Shown here: piece by piece, positions 1-8,366 of the stretch
How positions within the stretch are numbered: the first letter of the stretch is position 1
How the letters are laid out: each line of letters begins with the position of its first letter
Assembly: GCF_010378095.1 (NCBI RefSeq)
Contig: NZ_WNJL01000014.1
Span: 27,097-91,096 of the forward strand
Source: Acidithiobacillus ferrianus
Lineage (GTDB): Bacteria; Pseudomonadota; Gammaproteobacteria; Acidithiobacillales; Acidithiobacillaceae
DNA: 64,000 nucleotides
Reading direction: 5' to 3'
Made by a program: the position numbers and the translations under genes
The notes under the pieces: generated by a model
The model's input: only the letters and a program-made list of their open reading frames with translations
Told to the model about the DNA's origin: nothing
Database searches by the model: none

Positions 1-267
1 TGGATCAAGGAGTGTCGGTGCCCCATTCTTTTGGTTTGGCATTGAGAACTGTTCGAAGATCTCCAAAACCGTGCCTTTATCTGCGTTCAGGTGTTCCAAG
101 TATCTCTGGGCGCCCATGAAATACTGACTAAGATTCGCCTGTGGATCTAGATCTATGGCGAGAACCCTTAGATTAGCTTTCCATGCAGAGAACCAAGCGA
201 GATTAAAAGCAAGGGTTGTTTTCCCAACGCCACCCTTCATATTAATAAGTGAAACAGCTACCGTCAT
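1..267 (-). CDS. ParA/MinD-type partition ATPase, partial (C-terminus off the window edge)
   Basis: The visible 89 residues start at ATG 267, preceded by a GGAG ribosome site, and run off the left edge. They begin MTVAVSLINMKGGVGKTT, the deviant Walker A motif (KGGVGKTT, residues 10-17) of the ParA/MinD family. AIDLDPQANLS at about 41-51 is the Walker A' region with the conserved Asp. The family binds ATP and DNA or membranes to segregate plasmids, islands or protein cargo. No ParB partner is visible. The setting beside toxin-antitoxin genes and a tRNA-anchored integrase suggests island or plasmid partitioning, but the cargo cannot be told from this fragment. Confidence 0.85.
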   Translation of the reverse strand, partial: MTVAVSLINMKGGVGKTTLAFNLAWFSAWKANLRVLAIDLDPQANLSQYFMGAQRYLEHLNADKGTVLEIFEQFSMPNQKNGAPTLLDP

Positions 268-612
268 GATTATATCTCCATAGATTGCACATTTATTTTA
301 ATCAATCTCGTTACAGACTAAACAGGTGATTACTTTTGGTTGTAATAATGTTCCCGGCTTCCTCAATATTCTTTTAGATAAACGCACCGGGTTGGTCATT
401 AATCATTTAAAATAGATCTGATACTTTAGTACTATTTATCAACGCGCCATCAAGCTTACCCCTCTTCAATGGGCGAAAAAGCCAATGCTTTGCGGAGTGG
501 AAGCCCCGTCCTCCCTGCTCTTGAGGGCGGAAGCCGTAGGCCGGGGGGCGGGGAGGACGTCCACTTTGTCAGGTAGAATTTTTCAGCGGCAAAATTAGCT
601 TTTCATAAATGA
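268..612. other. AT-rich intergenic region with one strong GC-rich hairpin
   Basis: No convincing gene lies between the ParA gene and the membrane-protein gene. Most of it is AT-rich. The exception is a GC-rich inverted repeat at about 497-564, listed separately. Confidence 0.6.
497..564 (+). repeat. GC-rich hairpin resembling the right end of an IS200/IS605 (tnpB) element
   Basis: GTCCTCCC (508-515) pairs with GGGAGGAC (551-558), and the outer GTGG/CCAC extend the stem. Between them lies TTGAGGGCGGAAGCC. The pattern of a CCCGTCC stretch, a GAGGGCGG loop and GGGGAGGACGTC is typical of IS605/IS1341 right ends, where it also forms the 3' scaffold of the TnpB guide RNA. No tnpA or tnpB reading frame is nearby, so this would be an orphan end. 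The family call is from pattern memory only. Confidence 0.4.
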
Positions 613-1308
613 CTACTTAGGTTGTCGCTTGTGTTTTTTTAGTAATCGATAAAGAATAAACGAATTTCCAAGATTGTTTGTTGATATTATATAAACTATA
701 ATCATTAGGACTGAAAAAACAGTTAGAAAAAATAATTCTATCTTCTTTTTTATATCTAACGAGATGTGGATGATTGACTTAGTCTGGCTTAGTATATGGC
801 CAATATGTGTGGCACAAACAAAAAGAGCTGCCATGGATATGGCCGCGATAACTAAAAAAACAAAAAAGGATCTTACTGAAAGATTTATTAGCGCTTTGTT
901 TGGCCTATGCACCCTTGTTGCAAAGCATGCAATGTACGGCAACCCACAAAGCCTTAGAATATTATTGTACAGGTCAATATGATTTGCTCTTATTCTGTAT
1001 CCAGTTTTTAAATGAAATAATGATTCTTCAATTATCGTGTTACACAAATTATACGAATTCAAGTTGGTGAATTCATCTTTTAATTTTGACTCGTTCGACA
1101 TTATTGTTGCAATCAATTTCTCTGTGATATTTAGATTTGTGTCAGACTTTGATATTTTTATTCTATAGAAGTTGCCAGCTGCAAAAAACTGCATAAACTT
1201 GTAAACTACAGGGATCAATAATGTTGGTATGGCAATAGCATAATTCATTTTGTATTTATCCAAAGTAATATTTAAGAATAATATAATGTTGAATCTTGTA
1301 AAATCCAC
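613..1308 (-). CDS. Hypothetical membrane protein
   Basis: This 231-residue protein is not recognised. It is strongly AT-rich against GC-rich neighbours, which suggests recent transfer. An N-terminal hydrophobic stretch follows MNYAIAIPTLLIPVVYKF, and two more lie in the C-terminal half (FFVFLVIAAISMAALFVC, then FFLTVFSVLMIIVYII). The protein ends in a basic tail (LLKKHKRQPK). The central ~100 residues are polar. A second Met at residue 21 (position 1,248) may be the real start. Accessory, possibly defence-related membrane proteins can look like this, but nothing here identifies a function. Confidence 0.5.
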   Translation of the reverse strand: MDFTRFNIILFLNITLDKYKMNYAIAIPTLLIPVVYKFMQFFAAGNFYRIKISKSDTNLNITEKLIATIMSNESKLKDEFTNLNSYNLCNTIIEESLFHLKTGYRIRANHIDLYNNILRLCGLPYIACFATRVHRPNKALINLSVRSFFVFLVIAAISMAALFVCATHIGHILSQTKSIIHISLDIKKKIELFFLTVFSVLMIIVYIISTNNLGNSFILYRLLKKHKRQPK

Positions 1309-1558
1309 AAATCAGGCATAGTTGTGAATCATAACGAATAAGGTTAGATGGATCCGGTGAGGCCAAAACCCTGCTTTTTCGAACTACCCTGTAGTCTCCA
1401 GAATGGCAAAGACCAAGTAACACCTTCTCGGAACCACGGTGGAACGATGTGGAGATCATAGTACAAATATGTTGGTTCCGTCATCCAGACGCTGAGCATA
1501 AGATGCCTTTAGAATATAAGTGTTATCCAATGACCGCAATCAGTCTCAAACTGACAAT

Positions 1559-1840
1559 TCATGCGGCGATATGGCGCACCCCTCGTGCTACACCTCTTTG
1601 CCGCGCTTCCCACAGATCGAACGCCATTTGCATACGCAGCCAGAACCCTGCCTCTATCCCCAAGGCAGCCTCTAGGCGGAGCGCCATACCTGCACTGATG
1701 CCAGCCCGGCCATTCAACACGGCCGACAACGATTGCCGTGTCACGTGGAGAGCCTTGGCGGCATCGGTGACGCTCATCCCCTCGGGCAAATATTCTCGTA
1801 GCACTTCACCCGGATGCGCAGGATTGTGCATTTCGCTCAT
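1559..1840 (-). CDS. higA: HigA-type antitoxin, XRE-family helix-turn-helix
   Basis: The 93-residue protein reads MSEMHNPAHPGEVLREYL at its start, the classic opening of the HigA/VapI antitoxin family, followed by an XRE helix-turn-helix (SVTDAAKALHVTRQSLSAVL, residues ~22-41). HigA neutralises the HigB RNase by direct binding and represses the shared promoter. It lies 9 bases downstream of higB on the same strand, giving the toxin-first order usual for higBA. It looks intact. A role as an island-stabilising addiction module is inferred from position. Confidence 0.9.
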   Translation of the reverse strand: MSEMHNPAHPGEVLREYLPEGMSVTDAAKALHVTRQSLSAVLNGRAGISAGMALRLEAALGIEAGFWLRMQMAFDLWEARQRGVARGVRHIAA

Positions 1841-1849
1841 AGCACCCCC

Positions 1850-2128
1850 TCAGTGGTAGTCCACATAATCCACCAGCTCCGCATGAATCCCCTCAAACCG
1901 AAAGATCACTCGCCAGTTCCCATTCACACGCACTGACCAGTATTCTTCGTAGTTGCCTGTCAGTCGGTGTAATCGCCATCCCGGCGCATTCATCTGTTCC
2001 GCAGATTCCGCTGCATCCAAGGCGGTCAACAAGACCCGCAACTTGGTCGCGTGATCCGGCTGGATTCCCGCCTTACTGCCGCTGCGATAGAACGCCTCGA
2101 GTCCCTTGTGGCGGAACGATTTGATCAT
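1850..2128 (-). CDS. higB: HigB-type toxin, RelE/ParE superfamily mRNA interferase
   Basis: From ATG 2128 the product is 92 residues (MIKSFRHKGLEAFYRSGS...). An upstream in-frame start at 2182 would add a poorly conserved leader, so the shorter form is preferred. The opening, the RKLRVLLTALDAA-like helix and the C-terminal segment NGNWRVIFRFEG are typical of HigB (the PF05015 family), which cuts mRNA on the ribosome. Length matches the family. higA follows directly. No damage is seen, so the pair is probably active. Confidence 0.9.
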   Translation of the reverse strand: MIKSFRHKGLEAFYRSGSKAGIQPDHATKLRVLLTALDAAESAEQMNAPGWRLHRLTGNYEEYWSVRVNGNWRVIFRFEGIHAELVDYVDYH

Positions 2129-2302
2129 GGACAGACTGTAAACCATCGCGCGACGCTTGTCACGTGTAGCGGAGACAGGCAAGATCGGCTTTCTGGCACC
2201 AGAGGTGTCTTTACCGGCTCAACTCGCGTCGCACTGAGTCTCGGCTTTCATCGCCTGTAGCCGGGCGCCCTCTGTAAACTGGGCAGGCGAGGAGGTCGTC
2301 GA

Positions 2303-3255
2303 TTGCCAGACTCAGTGCCAGAGAGTAACCCTGATCTCCGCAAGATCATCCATGTGGACATGGATGCCTTCTTTGCGGCCGTAGAACAACGCGACAGGCC
2401 GGAGCTCCGCGGTCAGCCTTTGATCGTCGGCGGTGATCCAAATGGCCGGGGAGTCGTTGCCACCTGTAGCTACGAAGCCCGACGTTTTGGGATCCACTCG
2501 GCCATGTCGGTGGCACGGGCCCGCTCCCTCTGCCCGCAGGCAATCTTTGTCCGTCCCCGCATGGAAGCCTATCGAGAGGCCTCCTGTCAGGTTATGGCTA
2601 TCCTGCGCAGTTACCACCGCTCGTGGAGCCACTGTCGCTGGATGATGCCTTTCTGGACGTCCCTGCTGCCACCGCCGATGGTATCCTGGCGGTCGAAATC
2701 GCCCGCGAGATACTGGACCGCATTCATCGGGAAACGAGGCTGACCGCTTCGGCAGGGGTCTCCTATAATAAGTTGCTCGCCAAGCGCCTCCGACTGGCGC
2801 AATCCCCATGGGCTTTTCGTTATCCCGCCCGAACGTGGTCTCGACTTCTTGGCGCCGCTGCCCGTTGGCAAACTGCATGGTGTGGGCCCGGCCACTGTAA
2901 AAACTATCCGCTATGGGCATCGACACCGTCTCGGATCAGCGGGCGATGGCGCAGGAGAGGTTGATTAGGTGTTTCGGTAAGGTTGGAGCTTGGTTTTACG
3001 AAGTGGCGCGGGGGATCGATAGGCGGCCCGTGCAGCCGACCCACCAACGGAAATCGGTGGGTACCGAGCGGACCTTCTCGGAAAATCTGGAGGATCGAAG
3101 GACCATGCTGGCCACGTTACAGCAGATGGCCGAGCAGGCTGCGGCCCGTCTCCAGGCACTCGCCTTGGCGGGCTACGCGGTGAAGATCAAGGCACGCTTT
3201 CCCGATTTTGCCACGGTCACCCGAGCGTATACGGCGACCGAGGTCACCGGGAACA
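2303..3255 (+). pseudogene. dinB: Broken DNA polymerase IV gene (dinB)
   Basis: Three frames are needed to read this Y-family polymerase. Frame one (from 2303) carries [18 protein letters not shown] with the metal-binding Asp, and PLIVGG. The second, from about 2620, carries [11 protein letters not shown] (the SxDE site, here LDDA) and [14 protein letters not shown]. The third (from about 2913) carries the HhH/little-finger part ([12 protein letters not shown]... ending near VTGN). At least two frameshifts separate them, and the last ~40-60 residues are lost where a 28-base IS-end-like sequence begins at 3256. The gene cannot make a working polymerase. A short repeat of its 5' end lies at 3309-3343. 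Confidence 0.9.
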
Positions 3256-3283
3256 CTGTATCAATTTACATCCGCTGCTGACA
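3256..3283 (-). repeat. Solo insertion-sequence end, copy A (28 bases, shared with 42,373-42,400)
   Basis: Read on the minus strand this begins TGTCAGCAGCGGATG and is identical over 28 bases to 42,373-42,400. Both copies cut into a gene (dinB here, an integrase there). Shared sequence at gene breakpoints is what a transposon terminal repeat leaves behind. The TGTCA start is compatible with IS21-like ends, but no transposase is present. Confidence 0.6.
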
Positions 3284-3308
3284 ATTCCCATTTTGCGCAC
3301 GGTACCGA

Positions 3309-3343
3309 GCTTCGCAAGATCATCCATGTAGACATGGATGCCT
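3309..3343 (+). pseudogene. dinB: Second fragment of the dinB 5' end
   Basis: This stretch encodes [11 protein letters not shown], the same residues as the start of the broken dinB at 2337-2371, with only a few base changes. It then runs into a stop (TCCTGA). It is a remnant of another dinB copy or of a rearrangement around the solo IS end just upstream. Confidence 0.7.
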
Positions 3344-3446
3344 TTTCCTGAAATAACAGCGAGCGGTTCCTCTGCTCTGGAATGCGGCGTAGAATTAGTA
3401 GACGGAATAGGGCCTTGGGAAGCATCACGATGAAGAAACCGCACAA

Positions 3447-4350
3447 GTGGAAGGTCCAGTGACGCCAGCGCCGCGTGACCTACTGCATCGCCTTTTTGAG
3501 TACATCGAGGAGCAGGCCAAAGATATCGACCCCCGTGGCTTCCAGGTATCGAAGCATTCCGGCTTCAAGTGCAATCCCGAGGACATCGCAGGGCTTCCCG
3601 GCATCCACTTGGATCTCCAGCTAGAGGGAGACTACATCTGGCTGGAGGTGGAGCGCTTGGAGGCCGACAAGCCCCCGGCAATTCCGGGATTGTGTCGCGT
3701 CAGCTCCGATCCATTTGGCCAGCCGCCCTCCTTGGACGAAGCCGCGCTGTTGCACCGAATCCATACTGAATCGGCTGACTCGCCGTCAATCGAGCACGCA
3801 CAGCTTGAAGCTCGGATTCGAGGGAGTGCTGCCCAGATACTCCATGAATACACCAAGCTCTGGAAAGCTTGGGCAGAGGGTGAGAAGCCTCGCCGCAAGA
3901 CGATCTCCCTGTATGGGGACATCTTTGCGCTCAAACACCAACTGGAGGCTGAGGAAACCGCGAAACCGGCCGAGCTGGTGTGGGGCGTTGGTGTCGCTAC
4001 CTGGGCAATGGACTTCCAAGGGTCGTCGTTTCTTTTCACCTATCCGATGCTCACCCAGGCTGCTGAGATCGCTCTGAATGAGCAGACTATGGCCATTGAG
4101 GTGCGCCCCCGCGCGACAGACACTCGCGTCGAGATGGACGCTTTCGTGGCCTGTCAGGTGAATGGTGCGGCCGAAGTCGAGAAAGCGGCCAGGGAGCACC
4201 TGGCCAAGCACAAGGATCGGCCCGTTACCCCGTTCGATCCCAGCAGCTACTCTGATGTGCTCAAGCTGGCGGCGACGAATCTCAACAGCAAAGCTCGTAC
4301 CAGGAGGTTCTAGCTGCGCACGCGCCCGTTCCGCCAGCGGGACAGCACTT
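3447..4350 (+). pseudogene. N-terminal fragment of a large protein, possibly an AAA/superfamily 1 helicase-like protein
   Basis: The open frame gives 288 residues from 3447 (LLHRLFEYIEEQAKDIDPRGF...) ending in a low-quality tail KARTRRF at 4313. Near 4288 another frame takes over and reads on as SSYQEVLAAHAPVPPAGQHL up to the left end of the IS5-type element at 4351, so a one-base frameshift and then truncation are likely. The acidic, soluble N-terminus reminds me of N-terminal regions of very large bacterial helicase/ATPase proteins, but no ATPase motif is present in what is left. The function call is weak; the truncation is well supported by the adjoining IS. Confidence 0.5.
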
Positions 4351-5296
4351 AGAACTTATCCGTAAATAATGTTGATATCGAGCGGCACTTTTCTAAACGC
4401 AATGATGGCGGCGGCCAGATGATTGAGGGCCAGGAAACTTCGTTCGAGCTTCTCGTAGCGCACCAGCAGCTTGCGGAAGCGATTGAACCAACTGTGCGCG
4501 ACCTCGACGATCCATCTCCTGGCGCGCTTGTGGGGGAGAAGTCGGATCTCGGTGACTTCTTGGCCGCGGCTTTTGACATGGGGAATATATCCGTGGGCTT
4601 CGATGGTCTGCAATGCCGAGGCACCGGTGTAACCTGCATCGGCACACAGGTGTTTGTGGCGGCGCTGAGGCGGTGTCGGCCGCTTGACCCTGATCGCATC
4701 AAGCACCGCTTCCAGTTGCGAGACGTCATGCCGGTTGGCCCCGGTCACGATGAGCGACAACGGGACGCCACGCCCGTCGACCAGCAGGTGACGCTTGCTG
4801 CCATTTTTTTCCCCGATCCGTCGGGTTCGGACCCGTGGCTTCCTGCGCCAGCGGGGCTTTCATCATCGCCCCATCGACGCTCTGCCAGCGCCAGGCAATG
4901 CCTTCCAGATCGTCGTATTCGGCCAAGCCCGCCTGCCACAGCGCCAGGAAGAATCCGCCGCGCTCCCACTCCAGAAACCGCTTGTGAACCGCGCTCGCGC
5001 TGCCGAAGCGTTCGCGCGGCAGGGCCTTCCACTGACATCCCGTGCGCAGTACATACACGATCGCTTCGAATACCAACCTCGAATCCTTCGGCTTGCGCCC
5101 GCCGCCGGGCTTGCGCACATACTCGCGCTGCACCGGCCGTGGCGCTCGCTGCGGAATCAGCGGAGCCACGCGTTTCCAGAACTCCTCGGAGACTTCCCAT
5201 GCCTCAACCCGTGCTTTCCCCATCTCGCCCTCCCGTCATGTCACGCGCGCTTGCGCACGGGAGTAAAGAATACATGATTATTTAAGGATAAGCTCT
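4351..5296 (-). mobile_element. IS5-family insertion sequence
   Basis: Near-perfect 20-base terminal inverted repeats bound the element. The left end reads AGAACTTATCCGTAAATAAT at 4351-4370. The right end at 5277-5296 reads AGAGCTTATCCTTAAATAAT on the other strand. Similarity extends a few bases outward (CACTTAG on both sides), so the exact ends are uncertain. It holds one transposase gene broken into two frames. It sits between two truncated genes, suggesting that a deletion accompanied its arrival. Confidence 0.88.
4356..5223 (-). pseudogene. IS5-family DDE transposase, split by a frameshift
   Basis: The first frame (5223 down to about 4806) begins MGKARVEAWEVSEEFW and has the DUF4096-like N-terminus, the CQWKALP motif and the first catalytic Asp in QSVDGAMMKAP. 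The second frame ends at 4356 and carries the second Asp (LCADAGYTG) and the Glu (IVEVAHSWFNRFRK). The break is at a run of seven A (minus strand; T7 at 4804-4810). Six A would restore the normal DRGKNGSKRHLLVDG reading. The element is therefore either inactivated by a one-base insertion or uses slippage at the run. Confidence 0.85.
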
Positions 5297-5765
5297 AAGT
5301 GGGTGGTATCAACACCTCAATCGATAGGCTTGATCTAACACCCGGTTTGCACGGTTCGCTGAGGTCGGACAAGGTCGCTCTTGCGGCGGCGTTCCCTGAT
5401 GGGGGCTCTGTACCGACCCTCGTGCCGTATGGGGTTCCCATCTCCCTCTGCAGGAGACGTGCCTGCTGTTCCGCAGGGAGGGTGTCGAATAGATCTTTCA
5501 GAATCGTGCCTTCGGTCTCGTCTGCCCAGGGGATTTCCCGGTGCATGGAGGCTGTTTCGGCTTGGAGGGCTTCGTCGACTTCGACGGCATAGCGGCGGGC
5601 CAGGCGCTCGGCATCCCGGCGGTTGCCGGTCCCCAGGGAAAACCGCAAATAGCCGTTCCCGCCAACCTTGCGGGGGCCGGACGCGAGGTTCAGATTCTGG
5701 CCTTGAAAAGCATCGGGGAGCTTGCGGGAAAAATGAAAGAGCGCGCCTCTGCGGAGCAGGTACAT
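5295..5765 (-). pseudogene. Tyrosine integrase, N-terminal fragment
   Basis: From ATG 5765 the protein begins MYLLRRGALFHFSRKLPDAF and continues with GYLRFSLGTGNRRDAERLARR, the N-terminal arm-type region (DUF6538-like) found in proteobacterial island integrases. It stops where the IS5-type element begins, so the core-binding and catalytic domains (Arg-His-Arg-Tyr) are missing. It lies about 100 bases from the 3' end of tRNA-Ser, the usual place for the integrase of an element inserted in that tRNA. A longer start at 5819 is possible but less likely. Confidence 0.75.
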
Positions 5766-5869
5766 CGGGTTCTTGACCTCACTTTTAGCTACACTTCTAG
5801 CCACAGTGTCTAGTCGCAACCCATTGAAAGCTATCTTCCTTTAAGGAAAATCAAACAGTTGATAGAACA

Positions 5870-5960
<91 letters not shown>

Positions 5961-6380
5961 TGAGGGGGCGTAGTGTAACCCAGACCGCCGCAAGGGAGCA
6001 ACGACCTCGCGCGGTCCACGGGGTGTTCGCGCCCCGTACAAGCTCATCATCCAAGCCATGAGCACATCGCCGCGAAAGGGTACCGGTTTGGATGATGCGC
6101 TGCAGGTCGATGGGTCAGAGGCATCCCCACCACAAAGCCCAGCGGGTTGGCGTTGCATAGGCGTCGGCCTCTCGGGTCGAACGGTTCGTTGATCGGACGT
6201 TCCGCGCCAACGTAGTGGCGATTAAAAATTCGTGCTGATGAACGCCGCTCAACTCAAACTGCAGGCTGTATTTCCGCGATCCAGGCATGAATCTGATGGA
6301 GGTTTCAAATCGTGTGCATGCCTCACATTGCGCGGTCGAATGGCACGTCTCCTGGCAGAGTCCCCCCATTTTGGGACGCA
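5961..6380. other. Gap between pilZ and tRNA-Ser, no confident gene
   Basis: A minus-strand frame of 89 codons (6115-6384) begins right after pilZ (MMRPKMGGLCQETCHS...), but it has no recognised motif and poor codon character. No clear terminator hairpin with a T-run was found for the upstream operon. Confidence 0.5.
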
Positions 6381-6737
6381 TCAAAAAGTCAGCACTTCAC
6401 CCCCCCCTTTGGGCAGGCCCGAGAGCGCATTCTGGATACGGATCATCACGCCGGAGCGATCATTGACAAACTGAATGCCAATGGCCGGTGGACGCCCCTC
6501 CCGATTGTCCGGCGGCATTACCCAAACCACCTTGCCCATCACGGGGGCTCGCGGTTGACCATCCGGAAGACTGATCATGAGCAACACCTCGGACCCCATG
6601 GGCAGGAGATTGGGCGTTTCCACCAGCACGCCGCCACCCTTGATATGCGGCATATAATAGCGCTGCACCGCAGCGGCGTCCCGCAAGACCACCGATAATG
6701 CCTTCGCTGCGCCTCCGGTCTCATTTTGTGCTTCCAC
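6381..6737 (-). CDS. pilZ: PilZ-domain protein, type IV pilus PilZ-like
   Basis: The 118-residue product starts at GTG 6737, preceded by AGGAG eight bases away. The core LLPMGSEVLLMISLPDGQ...VMGKVVWVMP...AIGIQF is the single-domain PilZ found at the end of holB operons in Gammaproteobacteria, required for type IV pilus assembly. The c-di-GMP-binding motifs (RxxxR and D/NxSxxG) are not evident, as in canonical PilZ of Pseudomonas and Xanthomonas, which does not bind the nucleotide. It overlaps the end of holB by 17 bases, so translation is probably coupled. Confidence 0.88.
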   Translation of the reverse strand: MEAQNETGGAAKALSVVLRDAAAVQRYYMPHIKGGGVLVETPNLLPMGSEVLLMISLPDGQPRAPVMGKVVWVMPPDNREGRPPAIGIQFVNDRSGVMIRIQNALSGLPKGGGEVLTF

Positions 6738-7731
6738 GACGCTTCTCCTTGGACCATAAATTCATCCAGTTCAGCAACAAAGTCTCGAGCAACAGGCCCG
6801 TGTTACGATTCTGCGTCAGATATCCGGAGAAGTGAATCCACGCATCCACGGTTTCCCAGATACGCTGTGCATCCGCGGATGGTGCCAGCACCTGGAGCAC
6901 ATGCAAATAGTCGAAGTTGGCCACAGTATCCAAAAGACCTGCACGCACGCGCAACAGGTCCGCCAGTAAGCCCAACATCATTTCCCGCAACAAGAGCAAT
7001 TCGGCCTCCTTACCCCAGGCATCAGCCAGACGCAAAGCAGCGATCGATCCCGCTTGTGGAAGAGCCAGCACGGCATCCATCCAATGTTGGCGCCGAGTCA
7101 GCCAACCCGACTCCCAAAGCTGCCAGGCCCGCAGTGGCCGACCCCCAAAATTCCGGCTGAGGAAAAGCGCCTCCGCGTGCGGCACCCCGCGCTCCTTCAG
7201 CAAAGCCAAACACGCCCCCGGCTGACACCGCGGTAAAGGCAACACCTGCAATCGCGAGCGGACGGTGGCCAGGAGTTGCGAAGGGTTTTGGCTGACACAG
7301 AGCAGGTGCGCACATGCTGCAGGCTCTTCCAGGGTCTTGAGAATGGCGTTGGCCGCCGCCGTCGTCATCGATTCCGCCGGCTCCAGGCGCAGCCAGCGGC
7401 GGCGACTCACTTGGGGAGTAAACGCCATAAATTCGTTGGCGTTACGTATTTGCTCGATAGAAATACGCTTTCCGCTCTCCGCAGAGAGGACGAGCACGTC
7501 CGGATGATTACCTTCCCTCAACAAACGGCAAGAACGGCAGTCTCCGCAGGACAGACCTTCGACGCTAGGCGCAAAACACAAGGCCGCCGCCTGCAAATAA
7601 TCACACCATAGGCTCACCAGTGTGCCGCTCTCTCCCACAGCGAGCATGGCTTGCGGCAATCCAGCCTGCAACAGCATTCGCATGGATTGCCACTCGGATC
7701 GAGAGGGGCGCAGGAGGCTCACCGATGACAC
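6721..7731 (-). CDS. holB: DNA polymerase III delta' subunit
   Basis: The protein (336 residues) is the delta' clamp-loader subunit. The zinc module is visible as LSCGDCRSC with an upstream Cys at about residue 50. HPDVLVL, a segment EQIRNANEFMAFTPQ and the sensor region PAESMTTAAANAILKTLEEP are typical. The Walker A loop is degenerate (VGESGTLVSL), as expected for this non-hydrolysing subunit. The usual SRC motif reads SRL. It starts at GTG, overlapping tmk by 13 bases, in the standard tmk-holB-pilZ order. Confidence 0.93.
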   Translation of the reverse strand: MSSVSLLRPSRSEWQSMRMLLQAGLPQAMLAVGESGTLVSLWCDYLQAAALCFAPSVEGLSCGDCRSCRLLREGNHPDVLVLSAESGKRISIEQIRNANEFMAFTPQVSRRRWLRLEPAESMTTAAANAILKTLEEPAACAHLLCVSQNPSQLLATVRSRLQVLPLPRCQPGACLALLKERGVPHAEALFLSRNFGGRPLRAWQLWESGWLTRRQHWMDAVLALPQAGSIAALRLADAWGKEAELLLLREMMLGLLADLLRVRAGLLDTVANFDYLHVLQVLAPSADAQRIWETVDAWIHFSGYLTQNRNTGLLLETLLLNWMNLWSKEKRRGSTK

Positions 7732-8366
7732 GTCAACGCGACGGCAAGCCGTGCCCGCAGAGCATCATGCACCAACGCCAGGGGCTGGGTCGCATCGATG
7801 CGCGCGATTCTTTGCGGCTCCGCCGCACAGCGCTCCGCGAACACGCCGCGGGCCCTGGTGAAAAACTCCCGATCCTCCCGTTCCATCCGATCGGGATGAC
7901 GGGCACGAATCCGTGCCGCCCCTAATTCGGGGGGCACATCAAACCAAAACGTCAAATCGGGTTGGCGGGTGATACCGGTCCATCGGGCCAGTTCGGCGAT
8001 ACGCGCGGACGGTACCCCGCGCCCTCCTCCTTGATAGGCATAGGTGGAATCCTCGTAACGGTCACTAATCAGCACTTTTCCGGCGGCAAGCGCCGGAGCT
8101 ATGCGCGTCAACCAATGATTCCGGCGTCCCGCATAAAGCAGGAGCAATTCCTCGTCCGCCCCCAACTGGAGACGGTCATCCAAAAAAATAGGGCGCAAGG
8201 CTTCACCCAACGGACCGCCACCTGGTTCACGGGTAACTTCTACCGCGTAACCCTGCTGGTGACACCACTCCATCAACACGGGCACCGCCGAGCTTTTCCC
8301 CGCCCCCTCTATGCCCTCCAGCGTCAAGAAAAAACCACCGGCCAGCGGCGGCATCCCCGTATTCAT
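7719..8366 (-). CDS. tmk: Thymidylate kinase
   Basis: The enzyme phosphorylates dTMP to dTDP. The P-loop EGIEGAGKSS lies at about residues 17-26, the DR(Y/F) motif is in SDRYEDSTYAYQGGGRG, and the REPGG motif follows VTREPGGGPLGE. Length (215 residues) is normal. Its ATG overlaps the stop of mltG by four bases (ATGA), and holB starts inside its end, so the genes are co-translated. Confidence 0.96.
   Translation of the reverse strand: MNTGMPPLAGGFFLTLEGIEGAGKSSAVPVLMEWCHQQGYAVEVTREPGGGPLGEALRPIFLDDRLQLGADEELLLLYAGRRNHWLTRIAPALAAGKVLISDRYEDSTYAYQGGGRGVPSARIAELARWTGITRQPDLTFWFDVPPELGAARIRARHPDRMEREDREFFTRARGVFAERCAAEPQRIARIDATQPLALVHDALRARLAVALTCHR

Noticed and set aside
1449..1859. 136-codon plus-strand frame opposite higA
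   Set aside because: Shadow of a well-supported antitoxin gene.
2312..2926. Long minus-strand open frames opposite dinB
   Set aside because: They mirror a recognisable polymerase on the other strand and carry no motif of their own.
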